This document shows positions 23,601 to 35,389 of a stretch of 64,000 nucleotides of DNA, piece after piece. The notes under the pieces were generated by a model. That model did no database searches and was not told where the DNA came from. It worked only from the letters and a program-made list of their open reading frames with translations. A program made the translations under genes and the position numbers. The stretch comes from Thunnus maccoyii (taxonomy: Eukaryota > Chordata > Actinopteri > Scombriformes > Scombridae). The stretch covers positions 25,876,501 through 25,940,500 of the forward strand of contig NC_056539.1 of the NCBI RefSeq assembly GCF_910596095.1, given 5' to 3'. Numbering within the stretch: the stretch's first letter is position 1; each line of letters opens with the position of its first letter.

Positions 23601-24269
23601 AGTAAAAGTACAAGTGGTTAGAGGTGGCACTGTTAGGTTGTTTAGCCTGTGAAAATGATAATGATAAAGACTAAAAGAAACATAAAGCATACAAGGATTA
23701 GGACTGAACAGTGTTACTTTGCATATATCAATAATTTGAATGTCTTATACACACACTCTACAATATGCTACAAATAGCCTAAATTATAAATGCAATGTTA
23801 TTAAAATTGTATATTTTTTATATTTAAATAGATAGGTAACCTCTCAGGTTCACAATAAAACTTTTTTGTGAAAACATTTTAAATAGGCCTACGTCAATTT
23901 GCATCATTTTATCAATCATGTTAAAATTACAGCATAAACTTGTAAAGTGACTTACATATATTTGTATTTTTTAAAACAACTGACTAAAACTATAGTTTTT
24001 ACAATATTTGCATGTGAAATTAACTAAATTGTTTTGTTATGAGTATTACAGTATTTCTCTGTTTTTGTTACCAATATTTGTAGTTTTAACAAATAAATTT
24101 GATTGTAATCACATATTGTTGTTGTAAATATAACAAAAACATTCTGTTTAATAGTTTCCAAAAATTCACTGTACTTTAAACAAAAAATATATGTTTTTGA
24201 GTTTACAATACTTTTCTGTAGGGATTTTACATAGTTTTTATGTAAATTTCACAGTCATTTTTTACAGTG

Positions 24270-24597
24270 TAGCAGAAATAGTCTGACATTACTTTTAAGT
24301 TTTTTTTGTGTGCTTGACATATTTAGAATGGTTTCTTCATCATCCAACTAAATAGCAAAAAATACTCACATTATACTTAAGTCATAAATAATAATAATAG
24401 CTACATGTATTTTAAGCCTTAGCCTACTTTTAATATGTAGACATTATTTCTTTTTATTCTGTTGTATGATTTCAGGCTATCATTTACACGAGTTTTTCCG
24501 CAGGTACTGTTTCATCTCATATCATGAAGTACTTCATTCATGGTTCTGATGATGTTGCTTGTAATTAACAACCCCGCCTCTTTCACATGAACGCGCT
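24270..24597. other. Non-coding, nothing recognised
   Basis: AT-rich spacer after the CACTA element. Confidence 0.4.
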
Positions 24598-24750
24598 CAT
24601 AGCTCAATAGGAAAACCCAGAGTTGACTGAGCTAGTTGAAAGCCAGCTTTGTGATACCAGTTATCCAGGACGGCCAATGTTAGGCTCAGTGAAGCCATCT
24701 CAGAGCCAGAGTTGAGAGCCAAGCTGAACTTGCTTTGTAGCACAGGCCCC
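24598..24750 (-). repeat. GGGCCTGTACTACGAA-type dispersed repeat, copy 2
   Basis: Reverse-complement copy of the family at 14504-14675. It ends TTTGTAGCACAGGCCCC on the + strand and includes AGCTTTGTGATACCAGTTAT, the counterpart of the GGTATCACAAAG segment in copy 1. Confidence 0.55.
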
Positions 24751-24960
24751 AGATAAGTGTTTGACAGCCAAGCAGGGCACATTGTAGCTAGAAGAGGAGG
24801 GCAGAAGTGAGGGAGTAAAAGCAGTGGCTCAGTGGCTATTTAGCAGGTGCATCATCATTGTTCCATCAGTGTCTTCATTTGATGAACTTTATCTGTCGCT
24901 TATGCACATTTGCCTCATGTCTACTATTTTATTTAAGTTACTTCCATATTGTGAGATATA

Positions 24961-25108
24961 TACACTCACTGGCCACTTCATTAGGTACATCTGTGCAATC
25001 TAATGCAATCCAATACAAGCTTTGTAAAAGTATAATTTATGGCAGAGCTGTTGTATTGGATTTCATTAGATTGCATAGGTGTACCTAATGAAGTGGCCGG
25101 TGAGTGTA
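24961..25108. mobile_element. Palindromic MITE, 148 bp
   Basis: Left end TACACTCACTGGCCACTTCA, then TTAGGTACATCTGTGCAATC. The right end (GGTGTACCTAATGAAGTGGC, CGGTGAGTGTA) is its near-perfect complement, so most of the unit folds back on itself. I recognise this as an abundant vertebrate and fish foldback repeat. It has no coding capacity. Confidence 0.8.
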
Positions 25109-25324
25109 GGTATATGCTATCCATTTAGGGAACATTCACAAATCTGAGCTGGATGGAGGGTATTTCAATATTTTAGAGACACTTTCTCTGAGGAAGTGAC
25201 CATTTATAGCAAATGGTTGCACAGTTAGTAGAAAAAAGCTCTGCTCTTTGAGGTAGCTCTCAAAGAGCATCAGCAAGCACTCTGCTGAGAACTAGTCCCC
25301 CCTTAAAAAACACAAACATGAACA

Positions 25325-26070
25325 TTAAATGGGAGGTATTATGCTTTTCTTTATTTTCAGACATATATATAATGTCACAATGTTGGATATTCATGTTAAA
25401 AGTGGCTGACATGTCAAATAACGAGATAAACGTATGTAGCAGTAATCCCTGTGAGCAGAAAGCCCTGGCTTCAGACTGCTCTGAATGCTCAGTTTCTAAC
25501 GGTTTTTTCTACTTTCGGCCCGAGCTGACGTCAGTTTGTGATGGATTTCTTTATATGGACATCTGCTACGTGCACAGCGTGCGAGGTTGCTGCTCCGCTC
25601 TGGGAGTAGTTACGCCAAGCCACGATGCCATTACACAGCACAGCAAAGTAAAATAAGTAGTTTACCTGTTGGAGTTGTGCTGGGTTGTCTGCAGCTCTTC
25701 ATAGAACATCTCACTGTGGCTGTTTCTGCTTGTACTAGTCCTCCCTGCATTATTTCTAACTGATCCGCTGAACAAATAGCTCCAAATAGCTCCTTATGTT
25801 GCTGTTTTGACTGTTTTTTAGCGCCGCTAATGAAGCTCCGCTAAGTCAGTGAGGAACACGTTTTTACTTGCTGTATATTCTTCACAATAAAAGTCTCCTG
25901 TTAGTTAATCATTTAAAAGCTTTTAATTTGAAGCAGTAAAGCAGGAAATGTTTGGTTTGCGATGACGGTAAAGTTACACAACTCTGATACGTAAAGCTGA
26001 CCGATCGGAACAGAGTGAGCTCATCGGGAGGGGGGCCTTAAAGATTAATTAATTAATAGGTCCTCTTTAA
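25325..26070. mobile_element. Non-autonomous DNA element, family A, copy 2
   Basis: It begins TTAAATGGGAGGTATTATGC and ends TTAATAGGTCCTCTTTAA, whose complement (TTAAAGAGGACCTATTAA) matches the start. The interior shares several blocks with 12070-12743. A 112-codon frame inside (25318-25656) has no recognisable domain and is taken as chance. Confidence 0.65.
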
Positions 26071-26106
26071 ATTACATAAGGTGAGTTAGTTGCTGCTCAT
26101 GCCAAC

Positions 26107-26147
26107 ACTATACACTCATGCCAATGCTGTTGGCATGAGTGTATAGT
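26107..26147. repeat. Perfect 18-bp hairpin
   Basis: ACTATACACTCATGCCAA (26107-26124) is exactly complementary to 26130-26147 across a 5-nt loop, TGCTG. It is not part of an annotated element. Confidence 0.8.
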
Positions 26148-27100
26148 ATCAGTTGAGTAATAGAGAATAGTAGTGACGTGTCAGGTCATAATGGCCATTC
26201 TGTACACTTGCATGATTTTGATTGGGTATTACTATTCGGCTGATTGCCACACAGTTGTGAATGAGCCAGTGATTGTGAAGCAGGAACGTAACAGCTGATG
26301 CCAATCAGCTAATGCAGACATGCTCTGCCTGAAGTCCAAGTTGTATCCATTTAAACATTTGTTGGGTGATGTTAACAAGTGAATATATATCAATTTGTTA
26401 ACAAATAATTTTTAAGAGACAAGTTTTTCAGACCTGCCAACCACTTGTCTAAGTTGAACTCCATTCATTAGACAGGCCCCTGCTCTTTTATAGGATTGCT
26501 TGAATTTGTTCTTAGGCTAATGACATTACCTGAAATGTGCATCAATTAAAGCGGCTGTAATTTATATTTTTCATAATAACAGTGTGTAATGTCAGACATG
26601 TCACTCATACAGAAGTGATGAACCTACAGAGAATTATCACCTAGACTCTGCAGCTCCCCTCGGCTTTACAGAGCTTTGAAGTGAGTTTCAGCTCATTGTT
26701 TACCTGTCTGGCTGCAACTTTACTGTTTTGGTTCACTCTCATAGTTTTGTTTTCAGCTGCAGCAGACAGCTGTTTTCAGAGAAAAATCTCTAAAAACCGG
26801 CTGTACACTACCCGCTCAGCACCATACGGGAAATAGACACAGTTAGCGACTAAAGAGCCAGATATTTCCCTCAGGAGTTGGTAGAATTCAAAAACAGAAT
26901 TATAGGACAAGAGACTATTGGGCTTACATTCACCAGGTGGACAGAAACACGACTCCAAATGAATAATAATGTTGCTCCAAAGCGGCAGGTTGTGTAAATA
27001 AGCAACTGTTTGCTAACAAGTTCAACATATCAACTTACAAGGTGATGATATAACAGTGTTGTGTTCACTACTTGTTTCCGTTCCCCTCAAGTGGCCAAAC
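26148..27100. other. Non-coding, nothing recognised
   Basis: No exon-like frame or repeat end is recognised. Confidence 0.4.
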
Positions 27101-27127
27101 AAAAAAAAAAAAAAAAAAAAAAAAAAA
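27101..27127. repeat. A27 run
   Basis: Uninterrupted run of 27 A, directly before the solo LTR. It could be the poly(A) tail of an unrecognised retroposed piece. Confidence 0.85.
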
Positions 27128-27135
27128 TCAGTTAA

Positions 27136-27692
27136 TGTTAGGTGGAACAGAGCAGGTGGACCCAAATGCAGGAGACTGCAGGCTGAAGAATAAATTCTTT
27201 ATTTAAGGCTTGTGCAGGCAAAAACAAAGCTGGCAGGTCAAAGCAAAACAAAAACAGAATACAGAGCAGACTGAACAAAGGATCCAACAAAACTGAACTG
27301 AAAACCAGGGCTTAAATACAAACTGAACTAATGAAACAACAAGGAACAGGTGGCAAGATACAATAGCAGGCTGAGAGCTGATTGGCTGGGGAAGACACAG
27401 GGAGCAGGGCAGGGTTAACGAAACAGGGAAAAGCAGGCTGTACATGAACACAGGAGGAAAAACACAGGGCAAACAGAAAACCGAAAACCCATAAACACAA
27501 TGAATACAGTCTAACTACTAAGGGGAACTTAAATGATATCATGCCAGAAGTCTTTAAAGATACATCTAGAAACAGCTTTTTCCCACCCAGTCCAGTCCAA
27601 ACAAAAAGGGAGAAAAATCTGAGGGCCTCTGGAGGACCGGTGGAGAATGGCAGCAAGGGACCCAGAGTCAGACTGCGAACAGAACCATAACA
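27136..27692 (-). mobile_element. Solo LTR, 557 bp, with 6-bp target duplication
   Basis: Starts TGTTAGGTGG and ends CCATAACA (TG...CA). The hexamer AGTTAA lies directly outside both ends (27130-27135 and 27693-27698). On the minus strand an AATAAAG signal sits near the 3' end of the LTR, followed by CTGCATTTGGGTCCACC, a wording common in fish Gypsy-type LTRs, so the LTR points left. No internal region is attached, so it formed by recombination between two LTRs. Frames of up to 114 codons inside are not genes. Confidence 0.8.
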
Positions 27693-27698
27693 AGTTAA

Positions 27699-30600
27699 TA
27701 CAGGTTTAAGACTTAATGTGATTTAGAACAAATCCTGTTTAACTCACAGTTCTTGGTTGAGATGTATGGTTTTCTTATTTTTTCAATTTTTGCAAATGTG
27801 GATCAGAAAATCTGGATAAATAGTAGCCTATGATCTCAGGCATCTTGTAAAACGGTCATGCTTCCATCTTGTTCAACTGCCCCGAGTGGTATTTATGAGC
27901 GAGAAGCCAGTGAGGGATTGGATATAACATCTTGTTGCTGACCTGCTGGTTGGACTGATTGCCTGTGCAGAGGAAGGAGGGGTCTGGTGTAGTGCTGAAT
28001 CTCTGCAGGCAGTACAGCCTCCCAGTGAAACCCCTCTTTAACTACTCTCTCAACTCCATAGTATTTTCCTTGCAGAGCCCCTTAGATCAGAGAAAAACAT
28101 AAAGAAAAAAAAACCACATGCATTTAGCATTTTGTTGACATTTGGATCACGGATTATGCCTTTAAGTAATAAAATAAAGGTTAGTGCCCAAGTTCCAGCA
28201 TGTTAATTGTTATGCAGAATACTTGCATATGAAGATTAATTCAAATTGAGATTTTGTTGGTTGATGCAGAGCAAACAAAGCAACTTGCAGGCTGAAAAAG
28301 AGATTATATTTTTAATTTTAGTTGGACTTAAACATTGGACATCTCTTGACAAAGAAAGGGACTCAAGATATGATTGAAAGAGCGTCTGTAGACTGGAAAG
28401 TATGAAAGATACATTAAAGCCCCAGTTGCTCTCTTTATAGTGGGAATGCATACAGTGTTGTTTTGGTTCAGTTGACACCGATCATATATTTATTTCTTCA
28501 TTTCTTTTGAAGTTGGAAGAATGCTAGCTGCTCTGGATGAGTCCTCTCTGTAGTTGTCTTCAAAGTAAAGACCTGTGATGTCCAATCCTCTCTGTCTTAC
28601 ATTATATTTATTCAATTTCTTCTCTCCCTCTCCTGCTCACAAACTGCAGCCAGGACACACTTTGTTTTTCCAACTGTCAAAAGAAAGATGGTGGGGGAGG
28701 GGGAGAGTGGAAATTAACAGTTTATATATTTCATTCCTTCAGTGCCTTCTCTCTGTGTCCTTTCTCTCTCTATCCCTCGTCTTCTCTATCTATTACTGGC
28801 TCTTCCCATATAGAGGATGGTATTGCATCATTATCTGGGGGGAGGAAGCCATTCAGTCAGAGAAATCGACAATTAGGACCCAATAAAGTGGAAAAGCATA
28901 TTTCTGTATGCTAATGAGTTTTCCAGCAGCCACAGTAGATGCTGATTAGGCTGCACTTTTTTCAAATATTACTATTATTATTATTATTATTTATTCCATT
29001 TATGTAAAACCCCATTTATTCTCTCTGTCACAGCATTTATCAGGGCCACAGTGTGGAGGCTAGCGCCTTTGGTGAGCTTTGAAAAAAGTGACAGACGAGG
29101 AAAGAAAGCTAATTTGATTCATGAGTAGATTTAATGGAAGAAACAGTGAAGCGTGAGAGCATCTATAATGTACCCCCAGCGACTGTTCTCCATACGTTCT
29201 CCCCAGCTGTCACAGGCAGTCGGCAGAGAGCGGAGATGAGAAGATGCTATACTTTTCAAGCTGAAAAAAAAACAGCGAGGGCAGACGCTAGTGTGGTACA
29301 GCTTATGGAGAGGAACCCAACCTCTGCCTACCTCCAACGCATTTCGCATGATCAAACACATGAATGTAAAGAGCAGGCTCACAATTAGCATCCACTCATC
29401 TGCACAGCCTCTCTCTTCCCACTACCTGCTTTCTTTCTGCTGCTTGTCAAAAGCTTTAAAGTCAAATGTCAATTAATATTCTCTAATTACTATCTGAAGA
29501 TGCTTTCAGAAAAGAGGAATATCAAGGCCATCTGTTGGTGAATAACTTTGATGTTCTGGACCATGTCTTCGTTTTTTTTTTTAAAGCGTGCACAGCCGCA
29601 ATTATCTTCATTAGATTTTGTGTATTTGTGTAGTTTATTCATCCTGCTAGAATAAAATGATATCGGAAACCATTTAATACAGCTCCCTGGCGTCAACAAA
29701 CATCCAAGAATAATCTCACATTTTGTCATAACGATGTGATTTGCATTGCAAAACAGCTGTCAGAGGCCACTGTGGATCTGCCAGGGACCTCATCACCTCC
29801 ACCGTAAACAAAAATCCACCATGTTTCTGACTAACAAATAACTTATAACAAGAAATTTGCCTCTTGCTATTTAAAGCTAAAACAGACCTTGTCATAAATA
29901 TATTTGAGTAGTATTTTAAACATATGAATATTTAGAATATTTATCTTACCAGCCTCGAAGGCACATCTCTTTCAAGAAAAGTGCTAAGCAAGGAAGAGAA
30001 ACTAAATACTTATTATTATTATTTTTACTTAGTCGAGACTTATTCAACAGCATGTCTGCTCATGCAGTCGTGTGATTTATGAAATGTTGTTTAACTGAAA
30101 GCGTATTCATCTGGAGGCTCATTACGCTACGGTAATTACACAATACTGAGTGCTTTTGCTTTGTGTCTGAAGGGATATTGCTTACCATTCATAAAACCAC
30201 ACCTTCCGCTAGATAGCCCAAGACAGCCTGAAAGACAAAAGAGGCAATACACTTGCAGAAACAGATCCAATCTGATACGGGTGGTAGAAGGAGCAACTAA
30301 ATTGGGAGACTCTTGTTCTCCTGTTATTGCAGCCGGGTTCTGTATCTCATCTCTGGAAATAAGGGGTGCCTTTGAATCTCACACCAGTCAGGAAGACAAT
30401 GGATCAGAGGTGGTGAGATTGGAAGGAAGAGGAGTATGGCAGGGGTACCCTTCCTCAACCCTCCTCTATTGATGCTCAGATGTTGTCGACAGAAGAAAAT
30501 GATGAGGGGAGAAGCAGGTAATGATGATAGGAAAGGTGGGGAAAGAAGAAAAGAAGAGAGAAAGAAAGGGAGACAGGGGCGACCATACAACGGGGTGGGC

Positions 30601-32479
30601 ACAAGATGCTGTATGTGTACATGGCACTGCTGTGTCTGCATTATTTAAGAGCTCTCATTAACCTGAGCCTGAAACAGACTAAATCAATAGTCAACGTAGA
30701 CACACAAAAGCATTTGAGGGTGCTCCATCTGCTCCCTGTGCACACTTGAAAATCATGGTGAGATATAATTGCAAAGAGGGGTTAAATTCATTCAGCAGAC
30801 ATGGCAAACTACAGTTTTCTGGGTCAGGGATCACCTGTCTTGCATTGATTTGGCTTGGGACCAGACGTGTTAAATAGAACATTGATCATGGTCTGTGAGT
30901 TTGTGTGATATGGCACGTCCCCTGATCATTGACAGTCCACAGGGTGCTTTGTTTGTAGAAGGAAAGTCACCTTAAAGAAAGATTCTGGGCTATGTTGGTG
31001 CATGTACATCTTATAATGGTCAGTTTTAAACCAAATATTTTCCTCCCGGTCAATTTCAATCTACACTGGGTCATATCTAACAGCCCTCATTGGTCTTTAT
31101 TTATGTCCATGAGATCATGACAAACTTGTCACATTTAATTAATTTCATTTTTATATTCAATTAGAGCACAGTAGCTAAGACCTACGGCAGTGAGTACATC
31201 AAGTATGATCTCATTCATTTGAATCGTGCAAACACATTTGTGTAGCGCATTAAAGACAGATGCTAAACTGTCTCTGCTATATGACTGTTGTAGCATTTAT
31301 AGCATACTTGGGCATAAGAAAATGTAAAGACTTAAATAAAAAGATGATAAAATGATGCACAAGGATGATCTGAAGATTAAGTTCTTTTGTGTCCATGTTT
31401 AAGTAAAGTCAATTTAATATATATATTTATAGAAAATCACCAATTGCAAATTTTTTTCCACAGACCACAAACCTTTAATTAGTTTAATTGTTGACTTCCA
31501 GCTCATTACTGAAGCTAAAAAAAGATCTGTCTAATCAAATGTTGGGGCTTTTTTCAATTCATCATTCTGCTTCAAACTCATTTAGACATTATTTGAAGAT
31601 GTGAAATTTATTGACCATTGCAGAATGGACAATGGAGTATTATCTTTTGACTGAGAATGAGCAAATATTAATTTTGTTTATTGGCATTGTATCAATTCTT
31701 CATTAAACATCACTAATTTAGTGTTTGTTTTTCTATATTGCAGTTTGGCTCAGTGGATGATAAAATAAGAAGGGTTGCTGTAGTCTTATTTATTGTAAAA
31801 TATCAATTTTCTTTCTCTTGAACTCAACTGTTTTGGTGATAATCCTCAATAAAACAATGACAAAGAGGTTAAAAATAAAGGCTTTATTCTAGAGACAGCT
31901 TCAAAACAAAGAAAGAAAGCAAACACATAAAAAGAAAGCAAGAAAGTAAAAGAAAAGAGGAAAGATAAAAGAAGAGAGGACAGGATGAAATGAAGGGCAG
32001 CGGGAGATGTTGAAGCCAACAGCACAAAGTGTCGGCTCAAATGGACCGTGAGGGGGCAACTTCTGGCTCCTAGAGGATTTTCTTCAGGTCATCAAGCATC
32101 ACATCATGGAGACGCAAATGTAACTATGGTCACGGCTATAACCACAAACCCACCCAGAGACACAGACGCAGCCAAAACCCTGCTCTGTTCCTCCCACATA
32201 CATGACTCATCCTAAACCCAAAGTCTAATCCTCATCTGGTCCTTTCCCATTCTCTCATTCTTATTTCAATCTGCCTGGGGAAGTAATACTCAAATTCCTA
32301 AGCAGAGCGTTAGTGCTCCCATGACCATTACTGTACCAACTGACCTGTGTCTGGATAATTGATGTGAAAATGTATTGGAAACCATACAGAAGCCTTTTTA
32401 TACCCCAATTAAAACACCTGACACCTGATCTTTGTCAAATGGGTTAGAAATCAGAATATCTCTGGCCTGAATGAATCCA
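27699..32479. other. Non-coding, no gene recognised
   Basis: About 4.8 kb without a convincing exon or recognisable mobile element. It holds an ATT microsatellite (about 28971-28992) and a GA/AAAG-rich tract (about 31905-31985). Open frames up to about 105 codons lack domains, splice context or protein-like composition. Confidence 0.45.
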
Positions 32480-32994
32480 GGGGATGAGGGAAGTAACATA
32501 ACCTGGGCACAAAGAAGCAAGGAGAATGGAAGGATATGAACAAACCAAGAATTTATTAACAATTTAATTAAAAATACCAACTGAAAACTACTGTCTATGC
32601 AAGAAGAAAATGGAACTAAATACAAATGAAACAAGTTAAATTAAACTGAGGCTAAACACAACATTAATAAACACAGTCCCTCTAAAAGGGAGCCAAAGTT
32701 ACTGACCCCCGTACACCACAACTCAAGTTTAGCTGAGAATAACAACCAACACACAGCCCAAAAGCTGCCAACTGTCCGTTCCTCCTGGTCTTTAACCTCC
32801 AGGCCTTGATGAGCAGGTGCGCTCACGCAATCACTACAGCGGTAGGAAGGGGGGAAGGGTGGTAATCTGGGGAGAGTCACAGGTGAGGACAGGGAGAAAC
32901 ACACACTTAAGTCATTTTTACATAATGAACTCTAGACAATTTCAAATTTCAGGGTTGCAGTGCATGTGTGAAAGGTGCTCACAACACTACGGCT
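32480..32994 (-). repeat. Possible LTR-derived fragment
   Basis: On the minus strand it has a TGTTACAG-type start near 33001, a T-rich middle and an AATAAATTC signal (about 32550) near the other end, an arrangement like an LTR. No target duplication or matching TG/CA boundary is clear, so this is tentative. Confidence 0.3.
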
Positions 32995-33515
32995 GTAACA
33001 CTCCCTCTCTCTCCCTGTGTGTGTGTGTGTGTGTGGGTGATTGTATGAGTGGAGACAGGCGTGCTGGAGTCAGGGCAGAACCACTCCAGCTGCACCTCAT
33101 CTCTGTAATCAAGCCTCTACAAAGACTCAGCTTTTTATTACGAGCTACCAGTTTTGCTATTCAGCATTTAGTTCTTGTTGCCTGTTCTCTGTTTCCCTTG
33201 TAGTCCTGCCTGTTCTGGCTCCAGTCCCTGTTTACTGCCCCTCGTCTGGTCAAGCACTGCTGTTCTGTCTTGGAACCCTGCATTACTCAGTCTCCTTGGA
33301 CCTAACTCTGGACCTGCTTTCTCGGGCCCTAACTGCCCCTGCCCCAGTCTCAGTTCCTGGATTCAGCTACCAGCTCAAACGTCCCCTAGCCTGCAGTCCC
33401 AGGTTCCCAGCTCCCAGCCGAAGCCTCATCTCAGCAAGCCTCAGCATTCCTTTTCCCCAAACTTCAAAATAAATACCTTGTTCATATAATATCTCTGTTT
33501 CCTCCGCCCCACATA
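32995..33515 (+). mobile_element. Gypsy-like LTR (5' type), about 0.5 kb
   Basis: It runs from TGTAACACTCCC to CCGCCCCACATAACA. An AATAAA signal (about 33468-33473) lies near the 3' end. It is directly followed by CTACGATCTGGCCAAAGAC and ATGGACCCAGC, which is how fish Gypsy elements continue from the LTR into the leader and gag start. It shares a long C/T-rich block with the copy at 42330-42788. The CT-rich frames of 104-143 codons here are not genes. Confidence 0.55.
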
Positions 33516-33990
33516 ACACTACGATCTGGCCAAAGACATGGACCCAGCAAACATAGCTTTTCACTGCAGGAGGTAGACCCTAAATGAAGTTTTGTATGCT
33601 GTGGAACAATTCTCTGCCTACTGCTGTGAGACCTCCAGCATTGAGTGGAAGGATGCAGCTCTTTCTCTAGCACTCCTCTCTGTTTCATTCAAGTCGTGAC
33701 TGCTGGAACTACTGCCTAATCTGGCAGAGACTGTTGTGAACACTTTCCTGTTTCAGTTCCAGCTAGTACCCTGCCTGTATGTCCTGAACCTCATCTGTCA
33801 TACCCCTTGCCTGGATTCTCTATATCCCCTGCTGCCCGTCTAGCAACCTCATGTGCTGGGCCTGCTTGTCACCAGCCAGTCTCCTTGTCTGCTAGTGATT
33901 GGCCTCCTAGCCTTCAGCCTGCTTCCCAGCCAGCTAACCTGCAGCATGTTAGCCACCAGCATGCTAGCCACCAGCATAATATCAGCTGAG
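33516..33990 (+). pseudogene. Degraded gag-like start of an LTR element
   Basis: Begins ATGGACCCAGC (33538), giving MDPAN, after the LTR. Stops follow within about 15 codons and no intact gag, protease or RT motif follows. The frame is broken. This is a fossil of an LTR retrotransposon internal region, and its 3' limit is uncertain. Confidence 0.4.
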
Positions 33991-34091
33991 GAGCCACCCT
34001 GACATCCATAAGTCAACCTTGCCATTTTCATAGTGTCAAACCTGCCAATCTTGGACAAATTTTTAGAGTACATACACATAAAAATACATCA

Positions 34092-34136
34092 TTTGCATAC
34101 ATGCGACAGTCAAACAGACTGTCGCATGTATGCAAA
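34092..34136. repeat. Perfect 20-bp hairpin
   Basis: TTTGCATACATGCGACAGTC at 34092-34111 is exactly complementary to 34117-34136, with loop AAACA. It does not belong to an annotated element. Confidence 0.85.
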
Positions 34137-34929
34137 ATCGAGGGATGCACTGATGAGAATTCTTGACACCAGTTATAGATTGTTTACAAAAATATCAGTA
34201 GATGCCAGTACTGTTGGTCATTTATGCCTGTTTGTCCATTTGTCTTTCACCTACCTAAACATAGTTTACCAAGGAACACAATTTCACTTAGGCTACACAC
34301 TAACCTACCACTACTGCTGCATTTATGTAGTTTCTATTGTTTATACCTCCACAATAATCAAACTTTAAACTAATTTGACTTTTGAAAATATGATTTTCAG
34401 CTAATTTGAAATTTGATTTCTTAGGCAAAGTTATATACTACAGTACCCACACACATCTCTCCCAGTAACTTTCTAGGTAATGTTATTTCTGCGGCAAGTG
34501 CATTCACTTTTTTTTTTTTTACAGTGCCATGATCTGCTCCTCTCATTATGGTTACAGGTTTGGCTGCAATACTAATAATGTTGTTTACAATATAACTTAA
34601 CATCACCAGTGGTGTTTTTTATATGTATAAAATTGGTGGGGCACCAACCACTTCAATAGATAGGCTACATACTAGGAAACCTACAGTACTCACTCTTGCT
34701 ACTGATGTTTTTTTTTTACATGTCATGGGTCCATGCATGGCTCCACAAAACACTTTTAACAGCACAGTGGCTTGCTTCTAGCAGGTCTTGTACACATACA
34801 TAGAGAGAGTGAGAGAGAGAATTTCTTTGGCAACATTGTGACTTTACATAGTCCTGTCAATGCAAGCACTATACAGTAAATGTGACTATATAGTAGAGTT
34901 ACAGAAAAAACATGTTTGATATTTTCTGC
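34137..34929. other. Non-coding, nothing recognised
   Basis: T-runs and AT-rich sequence. No gene or repeat end is recognised. Confidence 0.4.
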
Positions 34930-35065
34930 AGTTGTCTTGTTCTTTTTATTTATTCATTGATTTTATTTTATTTAATAAATTGTATTATCCTTGATGCTTC
35001 GGCAATATTGTTCATCTAACATTCATGCCAATAAAGCTTACTGAATTGAATTGGATTGTGAGAGA
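34930..35065 (+). mobile_element. LINE 3' tail fragment
   Basis: The phrase ATGCCAATAAAGCTTACTGA followed by ATTGAATTGGATTG and a GAGAGA tract is the usual 3' terminus of fish non-LTR elements. No coding region is attached. Confidence 0.5.
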
Positions 35066-35389
35066 GAGAGGAGCAATTACACAAGTTACATTACCACTGT
35101 CACAAGCCTAAATTAAGAATGCAATATTCCATCATCATAAGCCAACACAACCAACCTCAGAAGAAATTAGCCTACAGGGCCATAAATGAACATGAAAGAG
35201 CTCAACACCACTGAAGGCCACAACGAAGCGCACAGACAACTTTTTAGGGATACCAATCCATTCTGTGACAACTTTAGGACAACAACCTTAATAGATAAGC
35301 ATGGACACTCATCACTATATCAATCGATCCAGCACAAAAATATGGCCAATGCATGGACCAGAACCACAAAGGCAGCATAAAATATGCTT

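Larger units (their letters stand above)
16945..24269 (-). mobile_element. CACTA/EnSpm transposon, complete, two genes
   Basis: The ends are CACTGTAAAAAA at 16945-16956 and its complement at 24258-24269, flanked on both sides by TA (16943-16944 and 24270-24271), which may be a 2-bp target duplication. CACTG/CAGTG termini define the CACTA superfamily. Just inside the ends, TGTAAA/TTTACA-type words recur many times (for example about 16970, 17010, 17040, 17065 on the left; 24000-24260 on the right), as subterminal transposase-binding repeats would. The left end also contains GGCAGCTGTGGTTACCAGAG, a phrase familiar from fish EnSpm non-autonomous copies. On the minus strand lie a TNP2-like transposase gene with N-terminal zinc fingers (20543-23191) and a four-exon SAM-domain gene (17944-20411). 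Both frames are open throughout and all predicted splice sites keep the reading frame. This implies a young, possibly autonomous copy. Confidence 0.85.

Noticed and set aside
23700-24269. Possible extra exon of the CACTA transposase
   Set aside because: AT-rich with repeated TGTAAA-type words, as expected of a subterminal repeat region; no open frame.
24961-25108. Foldback structure as a microRNA precursor
   Set aside because: It matches an abundant palindromic MITE, which explains the hairpin.
27203-27656. Minus-strand frames of 89 and 114 codons resembling membrane proteins
   Set aside because: They lie wholly inside the solo LTR.
33041-33489. Overlapping + strand frames of 104-143 codons
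   Set aside because: Inside the Gypsy-like LTR; low-complexity composition in several frames at once.
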